Positions 9,395 through 17,865 of a stretch of DNA of 64,000 bases are shown one piece after another. Source of the DNA: JACCZX01 sp963786295 (GTDB lineage Bacteria; Pseudomonadota; Gammaproteobacteria; Burkholderiales; Burkholderiaceae_F); NCBI GenBank assembly GCA_963786295.1, contig CAWAYV010000034.1, positions 124,001 to 188,000 on the forward strand. The letters are read 5' to 3'. Position numbers and translations under genes: made by a program. Position 1 is the first letter of the stretch. Each line of letters begins with the position of its first letter. Below the pieces are notes generated by a model. It worked only from the letters and a program-made list of their open reading frames with translations. It made no database searches and had not been told where the DNA came from.

Positions 9395-9423
9395 TTGTTC
9401 GTTCCTGCGCAGCGGGCTACGAT
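9395..9423 (+). promoter_or_regulatory. Putative sigma70 promoter for the CBS-protein operon
   Basis: TTGTTC at 9395-9400 and TACGAT at 9418-9423 are separated by 17 bases and lie about 35 bases upstream of the CBS-domain gene, which also has an AGGAG ribosome binding site. Only sequence resemblance supports this. Confidence 0.4.
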
Positions 9424-9458
9424 CGTTCGCATTACCGCCAATCTCGACAGGAGAACCC

Positions 9459-9911
9459 ATGAAAGTCGCCGACATACTCCGCGTCAAGGGCACTGCGCTT
9501 TATACCGTTGCGCCTAATGCGCCGCTCGCCGACGCGGTCAATCTGATGGCCGAACTGGATATCGGCTCGGTGGTCGTAATGGAGTTCGGGGAGCTTGCGG
9601 GCATGTTGACGTTCCGCGAGGTGATCAATCGGCTGCACGCCAATGGCGGCGCGATCGGCGACATCGCCACTCGCGCGGCAATGGAACCCTCGCCGCTGAC
9701 GGTTACTTCCGATACCGACATCATGGAAGTGCGCCGGCTGATGCTGGAGCGGCATGCGCGCTATCTGCCGGTGAGGGACGGCCGCACCTTGGCGGGTGTG
9801 ATTTCCTTTTACGATGTGGCCAAGGCGGTGCTCGAAGAGCAAAGCTTCGAGAACAAGATGCTGAAGGCGTACATCGGCGACTATCGCGAGCCCGAAGAAG
9901 CCCGCAGCTGA
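9459..9911 (+). CDS. CBS-pair domain protein, 150 aa
   Basis: The whole protein is a tandem CBS domain pair. The first repeat runs about residues 8-65 (ALYTVAPNAPLADAVNLMAE...GMLTFREVINRL), the second about 72-130 (SPLTVTSDTDIMEVRRLMLERHARYLPV...GVISFYDVAKAV). Such stand-alone pairs bind adenine nucleotides and act as energy-state sensors, usually on partner proteins. The partner is unknown. The stop codon abuts the GTG of the next gene (TGAGTG), so the CBS protein, a renalase-like oxidase and an MFS-acyltransferase appear to form one operon. Confidence 0.88.
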   Translation: MKVADILRVKGTALYTVAPNAPLADAVNLMAELDIGSVVVMEFGELAGMLTFREVINRLHANGGAIGDIATRAAMEPSPLTVTSDTDIMEVRRLMLERHARYLPVRDGRTLAGVISFYDVAKAVLEEQSFENKMLKAYIGDYREPEEARS

Positions 9912-10937
9912 GTGGAGCCGCACGGCACAGATCCGCTGACGAAGCCGGAGCCCGGCCGACTTTCCGAAAACTTTCGCATCGCCGTCATCGGGGCGGGAAT
10001 CGCAGGCCTGTCGTGCGCGCGCGTGCTTACTGCACGCGGCGCCAAGGTGACCGTGTTTGAGCAAGGCCGGCGGCCGGGTGGCCGTGCCGCCACCTTGCGG
10101 ACCGAGTTCGGCAACTTCGACCACGGCGCGCAATACTTCACCGTGCAAACCCATGCGTTTGAGCGCACCGTCGCGCAGTGGCTGCAAGCCGGCGTCGCCA
10201 AGCGCTGGCCGGGCCGCATCATTGCGGTCGAGGGTGCCTCGACCGAAGACAAGACTGCATCGGCGACGCGCTATACCGGCGCCGAAGGCATGATCTCGAT
10301 TGCGAAGCATCTGTCCGAAGGACTCGATGTTCGCCTTGATACCCGCGTCGGCTCTGTGCTGCAGTCCGGGATGCGATGGTCATTGCTCGACGAAACCGAG
10401 CGCTCACCGGCGCCGGGCGGATTCGACGCGATCGTGCTTGCGATGCCGTCGTCGCAGGCCGCCCAGCTGGCGGGTGTTCCTCCCACGCTGGTGCAACATC
10501 TACGCATGGTCGAGTGGCGGCCTTGTTGGGCGGCGCTGTTGACGTTGCAGGTGGCCAGCGGCTTTGACTTCGCCGGCGCGTTTGTCAACGACCACGCTGC
10601 ACTGTCGTGGGTCGCGCGAGAAAATGACGAATCGGGCACTGAGCGGTGGGTGTTGCACGCGACAGCGAATTGGACGGTTTTGCACCTGAACATGCCGAGC
10701 GACGATGTGGCGTCGCTGCTGGCGCAGGCTCTGGCCGAGCGGTTTAACTTCGGCTTTCGTCCGGCGTTCGTCGCGGCGCACCGCTGGCTTTATGCGACTC
10801 CCGTTCGGCCGCTGCTCGAGCGTTACTTGTGGGATGCGAAATCGCACATCGGCGCAATAGGCGACTGGTGTCAGGGCCCGCGGCTCGAAGGCGCTTTCCT
10901 ATCCGGGGACGCGCTGGGCGCCGCGATCATGCCTTGA
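9912..10937 (+). CDS. Renalase-like FAD-dependent oxidoreductase
   Basis: A 341-aa flavoprotein with an N-terminal dinucleotide fold (AVIGAGIAGLSCARVL, about residues 24-39), the adjacent EQGRRPGGRAATLR motif and FDHGAQYFTV, all typical of the renalase/amine-oxidase-like family. A late GDWCQGPRLEGAFLSGDALG segment is the second FAD contact. It probably oxidises a reduced nicotinamide isomer or an amine; the substrate is unknown. The start is a GTG directly after the upstream stop. The stop overlaps the TTG start of the following transporter gene, so expression is likely coupled. Confidence 0.85.
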   Translation: MEPHGTDPLTKPEPGRLSENFRIAVIGAGIAGLSCARVLTARGAKVTVFEQGRRPGGRAATLRTEFGNFDHGAQYFTVQTHAFERTVAQWLQAGVAKRWPGRIIAVEGASTEDKTASATRYTGAEGMISIAKHLSEGLDVRLDTRVGSVLQSGMRWSLLDETERSPAPGGFDAIVLAMPSSQAAQLAGVPPTLVQHLRMVEWRPCWAALLTLQVASGFDFAGAFVNDHAALSWVARENDESGTERWVLHATANWTVLHLNMPSDDVASLLAQALAERFNFGFRPAFVAAHRWLYATPVRPLLERYLWDAKSHIGAIGDWCQGPRLEGAFLSGDALGAAIMP

Positions 10938-12835
10938 GCTCAAGTTCTGCATCCGCGCTGCTGCGCGAGCGGCGTTTCGCGCCGCTGTTCTGGGTTCAGT
11001 TTCTGGGCGCCGCGAACGACAACGTTTTCAAGTTTGCATTCACTTTGCTGGCAACGTATGCGGCGGCCACCTGGGGCGGAGTCGACCCGCGCTACGCCGG
11101 ATTTTTGATCGGCGCGCTCTTCATTGCACCATTCGTTCTCTTTTCGGCGACCAGCGGGCAACTCGCGGACAAAATGGAGAAGTCCCGACTGATCCGCCGT
11201 CTGAAGGATGCCGAGATCGTGGTGATGGCATTGGCGGCTATCGGTTTGACGCTGCAATGGCCCGTGTTGATCTATGTCGCAATGTTCCTGATCGGACTGC
11301 AGGCTACGGTGTTCGGGCCGGTCAAGTATTCGTATCTACCGCAGCATCTGGATGCGAGCGAGCTGACGCGCGGCAATGGTCTGATCGAAATGGCAACGTT
11401 CATCGCGATCTTGCTCGGCACGATCGCGGCGGGCATGTTGATCAACGCATTCGCAAGCGTCGGCGCGACGGCGGTGGCGGCGGCCGTACTGCTGCTCGCA
11501 ATCGTTGGCCGAGCGGCAGCGCAGTTGATTCCACATTCGCCCGCTGCCGACGCGACGCTGCAGGTCAACTGGAATGCCTTTTCGGAAACATGGGCCAACC
11601 TAAAGATCGCGCGCACCAACCGCACCGTCTTCAACTCGATTCTGGGGATTTCATGGCTATGGTTCTTCGGCTCGATTTTTCTGACCAGCTTTGCGCCTTT
11701 CGCGCGCGATGTGCTGGGAGGTAACGAAGCAGTCGTCACCTTTCTCTTGACCACGTTTTCGATCGGTATCGGAGTCGGCGCGCTGCTCACCGATCGCCTG
11801 TCCGGCGGCAAGGTGGAGATCGGACTCGTGCCACTGGGTTCGATCGGCATGACCGTCTTCGCCGTCGATTTGTACCTAGCTTCGCGTGGCATCGTGCCCG
11901 GCAGCTCCGGCACTGTCGCCGAGTTTCTCGACTTGCCGGGGGCGTGGCGCGTGATCGCCGACCTCGCACTGTTGTCAGCGTTCTCGGGCCTGTACTCGGT
12001 CCCGCTGTACGCGTTGATTCAAAGCCGGGCGCCACCGACTCACGTTGCGCGCATCGTCGCTGCCAACAACATCCTGAACGCGCTGTTCATCGTGGTCGCC
12101 TCGATCGCTGCGGCAGCGTTGTTAAGCAGTGGACTGACGATTCCCGAGGTTTTCCTGGTCGCGGCGCTGATGAATGCGGCGGTGGCCGCGTACATCTACT
12201 TTCTGGTGCCCGAATTTCTGCTGCGCTTTGCCGCCTGGGTCGTCGTGCACGTGTTGTATCGCGTGCGTACGGTCGGCAAGGAGCGGCTGCCCGAAGCGGG
12301 TCCGGTCGTGCTGGTATGCAATCACGTCAGCTTTGTCGACGCTATCGTGATCATGGGCGAAAGTCCACGTCCGATCCGCTTTGTGATGGACCATCACATC
12401 TTCAAAATTCCAGTGCTTCGCACGTTCTTCAATCAAGTGAAAGCAATTCCGATTGCCTCGGCCAAATATGACCCGAACACGCTGCAGCGTGCCCATCAAA
12501 GTATCCAACGAGCCTTGGATGAGGGCGAGATGGTGTGCATCTTCCCGGAGGGTCGGATTACGGATACAGGCGAGCTCTATCCGTTCAAGCAAGGCGTACG
12601 ACTAATCGTCGAGCGCACGCCGGTGCCGGTCATTCCGATGGCGCTGCGGGGCCTATGGGGTTCGTTCTTTTCACGCTACGGCGGCGAAGCGTTCTCGTTG
12701 CCGGTCGATGCAAGATTGCGGCGCGGCTTTCGGTCCAGGCTCGAGCTGGTCATCGGGGAGCCGGTGCCGCCTGAGATCGCCACTCCCGAATTGTTGATGC
12801 AGCGCGTTCAGCAACTACGCGGCGCGGAACTATAG
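10934..12835 (+). CDS. MFS transporter fused to a PlsC-type acyltransferase (lysophospholipid remodelling)
   Basis: About 633 aa. Residues 1-430 form a 12-helix MFS transporter resembling LplT (FWVQFLGAANDNVFKFAF near the start). Residues 440-633 are a 1-acylglycerol-3-phosphate acyltransferase domain with the catalytic HVSFVD (His464, Asp469) and the FPEGRI motif. The likely role is flipping lysophospholipids inward and re-acylating them. E. coli splits this between LplT and Aas; here the acyl-ACP synthetase domain of Aas is absent. I start it at TTG 10934 (overlapping the upstream stop), because the extra 35 residues of the longer frame are charged and overlap the previous gene. Confidence 0.88.
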   Translation: MSSSSASALLRERRFAPLFWVQFLGAANDNVFKFAFTLLATYAAATWGGVDPRYAGFLIGALFIAPFVLFSATSGQLADKMEKSRLIRRLKDAEIVVMALAAIGLTLQWPVLIYVAMFLIGLQATVFGPVKYSYLPQHLDASELTRGNGLIEMATFIAILLGTIAAGMLINAFASVGATAVAAAVLLLAIVGRAAAQLIPHSPAADATLQVNWNAFSETWANLKIARTNRTVFNSILGISWLWFFGSIFLTSFAPFARDVLGGNEAVVTFLLTTFSIGIGVGALLTDRLSGGKVEIGLVPLGSIGMTVFAVDLYLASRGIVPGSSGTVAEFLDLPGAWRVIADLALLSAFSGLYSVPLYALIQSRAPPTHVARIVAANNILNALFIVVASIAAAALLSSGLTIPEVFLVAALMNAAVAAYIYFLVPEFLLRFAAWVVVHVLYRVRTVGKERLPEAGPVVLVCNHVSFVDAIVIMGESPRPIRFVMDHHIFKIPVLRTFFNQVKAIPIASAKYDPNTLQRAHQSIQRALDEGEMVCIFPEGRITDTGELYPFKQGVRLIVERTPVPVIPMALRGLWGSFFSRYGGEAFSLPVDARLRRGFRSRLELVIGEPVPPEIATPELLMQRVQQLRGAEL

Positions 12836-12859
12836 GTGCCGACCCATGCGCTCGGCACC
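12835..12859 (+). terminator. Hairpin after the MFS-acyltransferase gene
   Basis: A perfect 8-bp stem (GGTGCCGA with TCGGCACC) and 9-base loop begin at the last base of the stop codon. No U-tract follows, so it may be a weak terminator or an mRNA-stabilising 3' hairpin upstream of aroC. Confidence 0.45.
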
Positions 12860-12891
12860 GTAGACTTCTGATGCGTCACACCGTCTAAATC

Positions 12892-13989
12892 ATGTCCTCC
12901 ACATTCGGCCGCGTATTTCAAGTCACCAATTTCGGTGAATCGCATGGACCTGCCATCGGGTGCGTCATCGATGGCTGTCCTCCTGCATTGCCATTGGCCG
13001 AAGCTGATATCCAACACGATTTGGATCGCCGTAAGCCCGGGACTTCACGGCACGTCACGCAGCGGCGCGAGACTGATCGTGTCGAAATCCTGTCAGGCGT
13101 GTACGAAGGACAGACGACCGGCACTCCGATCGCACTGCTGATTCGCAACGAAGATTCGCGCGAACGAGACTACGAGGATTTGATCGATACGTTTCGACCC
13201 GGGCACGCCGACTACACCTACTGGCGCAAGTACGGGTTGCGCGATCCGCGCGGCGGTGGGAGATCCTCGGCCCGCCTTACCGCGCCAATGGTCGCTGCGG
13301 GCGCGGTCGCCAAGAAGTGGCTGCATGCGAAGTTCGGAACCGAGGTGCGGGGATACATGCAGCAGCTCGGGGAAATCGAAATTCCGTTTGGTAGCTGGAG
13401 CGAGGTCGACACCAATCCGTTCTTTGCACCGAATTCGCAGCTGGTGGCACGACTCGAGAGCTACATGGACGAGCTGCGCAAGAGCGGCGACTCGGTGGGC
13501 GCGCGACTGCGCGTGGTTGCGACCAACGTGCCCGCGGGCTTGGGTGCACCGCTGGCTGCGAAGCTTGATGCCGACATTGCGCACGCGATGATGGGAATCA
13601 ACGCGGTAAAGGGGGTTGAAATTGGCGCCGGATTTGGCTCAGTGCTGCAAAAGGGATCGGAACACGGCGATGAGTTGCTGCCGCAAGGTTTCGCGAGCAA
13701 CAACGCCGGCGGGATTCTGGGTGGAATATCGACCGGCCAGGACATCGAGGTCTCGATTGCACTGAAGCCGACCTCGAGCATCCGTGTGCCGCGTCGCTCG
13801 ATTACCCGCAAGGGGGCGGCGACGGTCGTTCAAACGCAGGGCAGGCACGATCCATGCGTGGGCATCCGCGCGACGCCAATAGCCGAGGCGATGCTGGCCC
13901 TGGTGCTGATGGACCACGGCTTGCTGCATCGCGCGCAGAACGGTGATGTGTCGCACGAGATGCCCGCGATTGCCGCACGCGCGCCATAG
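12892..13989 (+). CDS. aroC: Chorismate synthase
   Basis: A 365-aa enzyme of the shikimate pathway that converts 5-enolpyruvylshikimate-3-phosphate to chorismate using reduced FMN. The N-terminal GRVFQVTNFGESHGPAIG, the RRKPGTSRHVTQRRE segment, RPGHADYTYWRKYG and DPRGGGRSSAR are all family signatures, and length is standard. Its product feeds the tryptophan genes later in the window. It follows the MFS-acyltransferase gene by 56 bases, with a hairpin between. Confidence 0.96.
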   Translation: MSSTFGRVFQVTNFGESHGPAIGCVIDGCPPALPLAEADIQHDLDRRKPGTSRHVTQRRETDRVEILSGVYEGQTTGTPIALLIRNEDSRERDYEDLIDTFRPGHADYTYWRKYGLRDPRGGGRSSARLTAPMVAAGAVAKKWLHAKFGTEVRGYMQQLGEIEIPFGSWSEVDTNPFFAPNSQLVARLESYMDELRKSGDSVGARLRVVATNVPAGLGAPLAAKLDADIAHAMMGINAVKGVEIGAGFGSVLQKGSEHGDELLPQGFASNNAGGILGGISTGQDIEVSIALKPTSSIRVPRRSITRKGAATVVQTQGRHDPCVGIRATPIAEAMLALVLMDHGLLHRAQNGDVSHEMPAIAARAP

Positions 13990-14036
13990 CGCGCGGCGAC
14001 GTGTGTTGAACGATGCTAGCTCAGGAGCCCTGCTTA

Positions 14037-14866
14037 TGAATTTTTTGCTGCGTGCCGGCGCCATTGCTGCACTTATGTTGGTGCGTCGCGTGTGAAACCG
14101 TTCAAACCACCGAAGCGGGTGCGGTCGGAGTGACGCGCGAGCAGCGCGTCAGCTCGGTGGTCAGCGCGAAGGAAGTGGAGCAGGCGTCGGCCAAGGAGTA
14201 CGCGCAGGTGATGGCCGAAGCTCAGAAAAAGGGGCTTCTTAACCGCAACCCGCAGCAGGTGCAGCGGGTACGCACGATCGCGCAGCGGTTGATACCGCAG
14301 ACTCGCGTGTTTCGCCAGGACGCTCCCGGATGGGCTTGGGAAACCAACGTACTGACGTCAAAGGACGTCAACGCCTGGGCGATGCCGGGCGGCAAGATGG
14401 CCGTGTACACCGGCCTGATCGAGCGCTTGAACGTCACCGACGACGAGCTGGCGGCGGTGATGGGTCATGAAATCGCGCACGCATTGCGCGAGCACGCGCG
14501 CGAGCGCATCGCCAATCAGATGACGAGCAGCGCGGTGTCGACGGTCGGTTCCATCGCACTCGAAATATTTACCGGCGTTCGCGTCGATCCTCAACTGGCC
14601 GGCAGCGTGGTCGGAGCAGTCGCTTGTGCTGCCGAACAGCCGCCAGAACGAACAGGAAGCCGACGTCATCGGCGTCGAGTTGATGGCGCGCGCCGGGTAC
14701 GACCCGCGCGCCGTCGCTGAGCCTGTGGCAGAAGATGGGGCAGGTCGCCGGTGGCGGCGGAACGCCCGAATTTCTATCGACGCATCCGAGCGGAGAAACG
14801 CGGTTGCGTGAACTGCAGGCCTACGTTGACAAGGTCATGCCGCTGTATCAGGCGGCGAAGCGCTAG
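14037..14866 (+). CDS. M48-family zinc metalloprotease (lipoprotein-like), three frameshifts
   Basis: The reassembled protein is about 275 aa. It begins with a hydrophobic signal (MNFLLRAGAIAALM) probably followed by a lipobox cysteine. The zinc motif is in MGHEIAHALREH, and the third ligand is the Glu in NEQEADVIGVELMARAGYDP. The C-terminal FLSTHPSGETRLRELQAY is characteristic of periplasmic M48 (BepA/YcaL-like) proteases that act in outer-membrane quality control. Frames change near 14085 (within the signal peptide), 14625 and 14716. The 3' end overlaps the convergent dioxygenase gene by four bases. Confidence 0.8.
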
Positions 14867-15546
14867 GCCACAACGAGTTCTGTGCGCGCGGTCCACTGAG
14901 TCGCGCGCGCAAGCGGATGCGGCGCAACGCTTGGTGTCGGCTCGAACTTCAGCGTCAGTGCGGCCTGTTCTTCGGCGCTCATGCGAGAAAACAGAAAGTC
15001 GCGCCGGTTGTTCGGGTCATCTGCCAGATATAACTGCGTCGCGAACGCCGAACCCGCCGTTGGTTGAACGCGCACGTGGATGTGCGGCGTTCTGCCCGGA
15101 TAAGCAATGGGCTTGATCGTTCGGAAGTGAAAGGCACCGGCTGCATCGATACGCGCCACGCCGTAGCCCTGAAAATTGGGATCACGCTCCGCCTCCGCGC
15201 CACCGGCCGGGTGGTGATACACCGCGTTGGCGTCGCATTGCCAGATTTCTATGGCTGCATTGGCAAGCGGCTGGCCGCGACGGTCGAGTATGCGTCCCGT
15301 CAGATAGATCGGCACGCCTTTGGCCAGCACCTTATCGCCGTCGACGCGCAGCAAGTCCGCGTCGGTCTCAGCCGGCCTTTCGCTCGCGTTACGAGGGTAA
15401 AACGGACCCAGGGTCTGCGATGGGCTGACGCGCAGTGCACTCGCAGGCGTCTGCGCAATCGCCAGCGGCGCGAGTACCGTGCCAGCGGCTCCCGCAAGAA
15501 AGTGACGACGCTGCAATGTCTTGGCGTTGTTTAGCCTGGCTGTCAT
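14863..15546 (-). CDS. Secreted intradiol ring-cleavage dioxygenase-family protein
   Basis: A 227-aa protein of the protocatechuate 3,4-dioxygenase beta/catechol dioxygenase family. The non-heme iron ligands of the family are present: Tyr110 (NAVYHHP), Tyr149 (KPIAYPG), His155 and His157 (TPHIHV). A Tat-like signal (RRHFLAGAAGTVLAPLAIAQ, residues 13-32) predicts export, as in many single-subunit family members of unknown substrate. The chosen ATG has an AAAGGAG site at the right spacing; an ATG 15 codons upstream does not. No aromatic-catabolism gene is nearby, so a role in protocatechuate degradation is not supported. Confidence 0.85.
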   Translation of the reverse strand: MTARLNNAKTLQRRHFLAGAAGTVLAPLAIAQTPASALRVSPSQTLGPFYPRNASERPAETDADLLRVDGDKVLAKGVPIYLTGRILDRRGQPLANAAIEIWQCDANAVYHHPAGGAEAERDPNFQGYGVARIDAAGAFHFRTIKPIAYPGRTPHIHVRVQPTAGSAFATQLYLADDPNNRRDFLFSRMSAEEQAALTLKFEPTPSVAPHPLARATQWTARTELVVA

Positions 15547-15646
15547 CGCATCTCCTTTATTTGCATCGATACGCCAACTTTTGGACTGCATTCTGACTGA
15601 TGGATTGCCGTGATGTTCCCTCCCTCGATGGCATAATCATTCGAGC

Positions 15647-17074
15647 ATGAATATTGCTCGCACACTGTACGACAAGCTGTGGGACGACCACGTAGTGCAC
15701 GTCGAAGATGACGGCACTACTGTGCTCTATATCGATCGCCATTTGGTGCACGAAGTGACCAGCCCGCAAGCCTACGAAGGCCTGCGCCTTGCCGGCCGCG
15801 CGCCATGGCGTACGAGTTCGATCGTCGCCACTGCCGATCACAACACGCCGACGACCGGGTGGGAGCGAGGGTACGGCGGTATCGACGACCCCGTTTCCAA
15901 GGAGCAGATCGTCACGCTCGATTCGAACATTCGCAGCTTCGGTGCCGCCGCCTACTTTCCGTTTCTCGACAAGCGCCAGGGCATCGTGCACGTGATGGGG
16001 CCCGAGCAGGGCGCCACATTGCCGGGTATGACGGTGGTGTGCGGCGATTCGCACACCAGCACGCACGGCGCGTTTGGCGCACTGGCGTTCGGCATCGGCA
16101 CCAGCGAGGTTGAGCACGTATTGGCGACTCAAACGCTGTTGACGAAAAAGGCCGGCAACATGCTGGTCAATGTCGATGGACGCTTGCCGACCGGATGCAC
16201 CGCGAAAGACATCGTGCTGTCGGTGATCGGCCGCATTGGCACTGCGGGCGGCACTGGCTATGCGATCGAATTCGCGGGCGAGGCGATTGAGGCGTTGTCG
16301 ATGGAAGGCCGGATGACGGTGTGCAACATGACGATCGAAGCTGGCGCTCGCGCGGGCATGGTCGCCGTCGACGAGAAGACGATCGACTACGTACGTGGCC
16401 GTCCGTTTTCTCCATCAGGCGATCAATTTGAACATGCGGCAAAAGTATGGCGCACGTTGCGCTCCGACCCCGGCGCGAGGTTCGACCGCTCGCTCGAACT
16501 GCGCGCGGAGGAAATCAAGCCTCAAGTGACCTGGGGCACGTCACCCGAAATGGTGACGACGATCGACGGCTCGGTGCCGGATCCGGAAGCCGAACGCGAC
16601 CCGGTCAAGCGTGAAGGCATCGAGCGCGCACTTGATTACATGGGTTTGCAACCGAAGACACCGGTGACCGGCATTTTCCTCGACAAGGTGTTCATTGGTT
16701 CGTGTACCAACTCGCGCATCGAGGATTTGCGTGAAGCCGCCTGGGTGGTCAAGCGACTCGGCAAACCGGTGGCGCGCAACGTGAAGCTTGCGATGGTCGT
16801 GCCGGGTTCGGGATTGGTCAAAGCGCAAGCCGAACGCGAAGGGCTCGATAAGATTTTTCGTGGCGCCGGCTTTGAGTGGCGCGAGCCGGGATGCTCGATG
16901 TGTCTGGCGATGAACGCGGATCGCCTCGAGCCTGGCGAGCGTTGCGCATCGACCAGCAACCGTAATTTTGAAGGCCGCCAGGGCGCGGGTGGCCGTACGC
17001 ATCTGGTTTCGCCGGCGATGGCGGCGGCGGCCGCGATTGAAGGGCACTTCGCAGACGTTCGCCGGTTGACGTGA
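15647..17074 (+). CDS. leuC: 3-isopropylmalate dehydratase large subunit
   Basis: A 475-aa aconitase-family protein. With LeuD it isomerises 2-isopropylmalate to 3-isopropylmalate in leucine synthesis. The [4Fe-4S] ligands are Cys353 (GSCTNSR), Cys416 and Cys419 (CSMC). ADHNTPT and VCGDSHTSTHGAFG are substrate-site motifs. Length is standard. It opens the leuC-entericidin-leuD-leuB operon. I looked for a leucine leader peptide in the 55-base upstream gap and found none. Confidence 0.97.
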   Translation: MNIARTLYDKLWDDHVVHVEDDGTTVLYIDRHLVHEVTSPQAYEGLRLAGRAPWRTSSIVATADHNTPTTGWERGYGGIDDPVSKEQIVTLDSNIRSFGAAAYFPFLDKRQGIVHVMGPEQGATLPGMTVVCGDSHTSTHGAFGALAFGIGTSEVEHVLATQTLLTKKAGNMLVNVDGRLPTGCTAKDIVLSVIGRIGTAGGTGYAIEFAGEAIEALSMEGRMTVCNMTIEAGARAGMVAVDEKTIDYVRGRPFSPSGDQFEHAAKVWRTLRSDPGARFDRSLELRAEEIKPQVTWGTSPEMVTTIDGSVPDPEAERDPVKREGIERALDYMGLQPKTPVTGIFLDKVFIGSCTNSRIEDLREAAWVVKRLGKPVARNVKLAMVVPGSGLVKAQAEREGLDKIFRGAGFEWREPGCSMCLAMNADRLEPGERCASTSNRNFEGRQGAGGRTHLVSPAMAAAAAIEGHFADVRRLT

Positions 17075-17084
17075 GGAGGTTGCG

Positions 17085-17207
17085 ATGAAGACGCTGTTGA
17101 TCATGCTGGCCGCGTTATTTACGCTGTCGGCCTGCAACACGATGGAGGGTTTTGGTAAAGACGTCGAAAAGCTCGGCTCAAAGATCGAGGAAAAAGCGAA
17201 GCGCTAG
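17085..17207 (+). CDS. Entericidin-like small lipoprotein, 40 aa
   Basis: A small gene inside the leu operon with a GAGGAGGT ribosome binding site. The product has a signal peptide ending in a lipobox (LSAC, Cys17), then CNTMEGFGKD and a short lysine-rich amphipathic helix (VEKLGSKIEEKAKR), matching entericidin A/B. These are outer-membrane-anchored lipoproteins of uncertain function, described as a toxin/antidote pair in E. coli. Only one is present here. A gene of this type between leuC and leuD is common in betaproteobacteria. Confidence 0.88.
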   Translation: MKTLLIMLAALFTLSACNTMEGFGKDVEKLGSKIEEKAKR

Positions 17208-17211
17208 AGCG

Positions 17212-17856
17212 ATGGAGAAGTTCGAAATCCACACCGGATTGGTGGCGCCGCTGCCTCGTGCCAACGTCGATACCGACGCGATCATTCCGAAGCAATTTCT
17301 GAAGTCGATCAGGCGGACCGGGTTCGGCCCGAACCTGTTCGATCAGTGGCGCTATCTGGATCGCGGTGAGCCCGGGATGGACAACAGCAAGCGGCCACTG
17401 AATCCGGAATTCGTATTGAACCAGCCGCGTTATCAGGGCGCTTCGATCCTGCTGGCGGCAAGGAACTTCGGTTGTGGATCGTCGCGCGAGCACGCGCCCT
17501 GGGCGTTGCTGCAATTCGGATTTCGTGCCGTAATCGCACCGAGCTTTGCCGACATTTTTTTTAACAATTGCACGAAGAACGGTTTGTTGCCGGTCGTGCT
17601 GCCACAGGGAGTTGTCGATCGCCTGTTCGACGAGGTGGCGGCACACATTAACTACCGTCTGACGGTCGACCTGCCGCGCCAACGGGTGGTCGAGCCCGAC
17701 GGCACCGAGCATCCATTCGAAGTCGCACCGTTTCGCAAGCATTGCCTGCTGAATGGATTCGACGATATCGAATTGACGCTGCGGCACAAGGACAAGATCG
17801 CGGCGTTCGAAAAGAAACGCCTGACCGAGCAGCCCTGGCTCGCGAAGACGAGCTAG
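17212..17856 (+). CDS. leuD: 3-isopropylmalate dehydratase small subunit
   Basis: 214 aa, the swivel-domain partner of LeuC. Family features are PRANVDTDAIIPKQFLK near the N-terminus and ARNFGCGSSREHAPWAL in the middle, with FADIFFNNC later. The open frame begins upstream at 17152, but that overlaps the entericidin gene. The ATG at 17212, four bases after the entericidin stop, gives the normal LeuD start (MEKFEIHTG), so the two are probably translationally coupled. Confidence 0.96.
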   Translation: MEKFEIHTGLVAPLPRANVDTDAIIPKQFLKSIRRTGFGPNLFDQWRYLDRGEPGMDNSKRPLNPEFVLNQPRYQGASILLAARNFGCGSSREHAPWALLQFGFRAVIAPSFADIFFNNCTKNGLLPVVLPQGVVDRLFDEVAAHINYRLTVDLPRQRVVEPDGTEHPFEVAPFRKHCLLNGFDDIELTLRHKDKIAAFEKKRLTEQPWLAKTS

Positions 17857-17865
17857 TCGCCACCG

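Noticed and set aside
15547..15646. Leucine leader peptide upstream of leuC
   Set aside because: The gap has no short ORF with leucine codons and no terminator hairpin.
17085..17207. Entericidin toxin-antitoxin pair
   Set aside because: Only one small lipoprotein gene is present, so there is no partner to support a toxin-antitoxin call.
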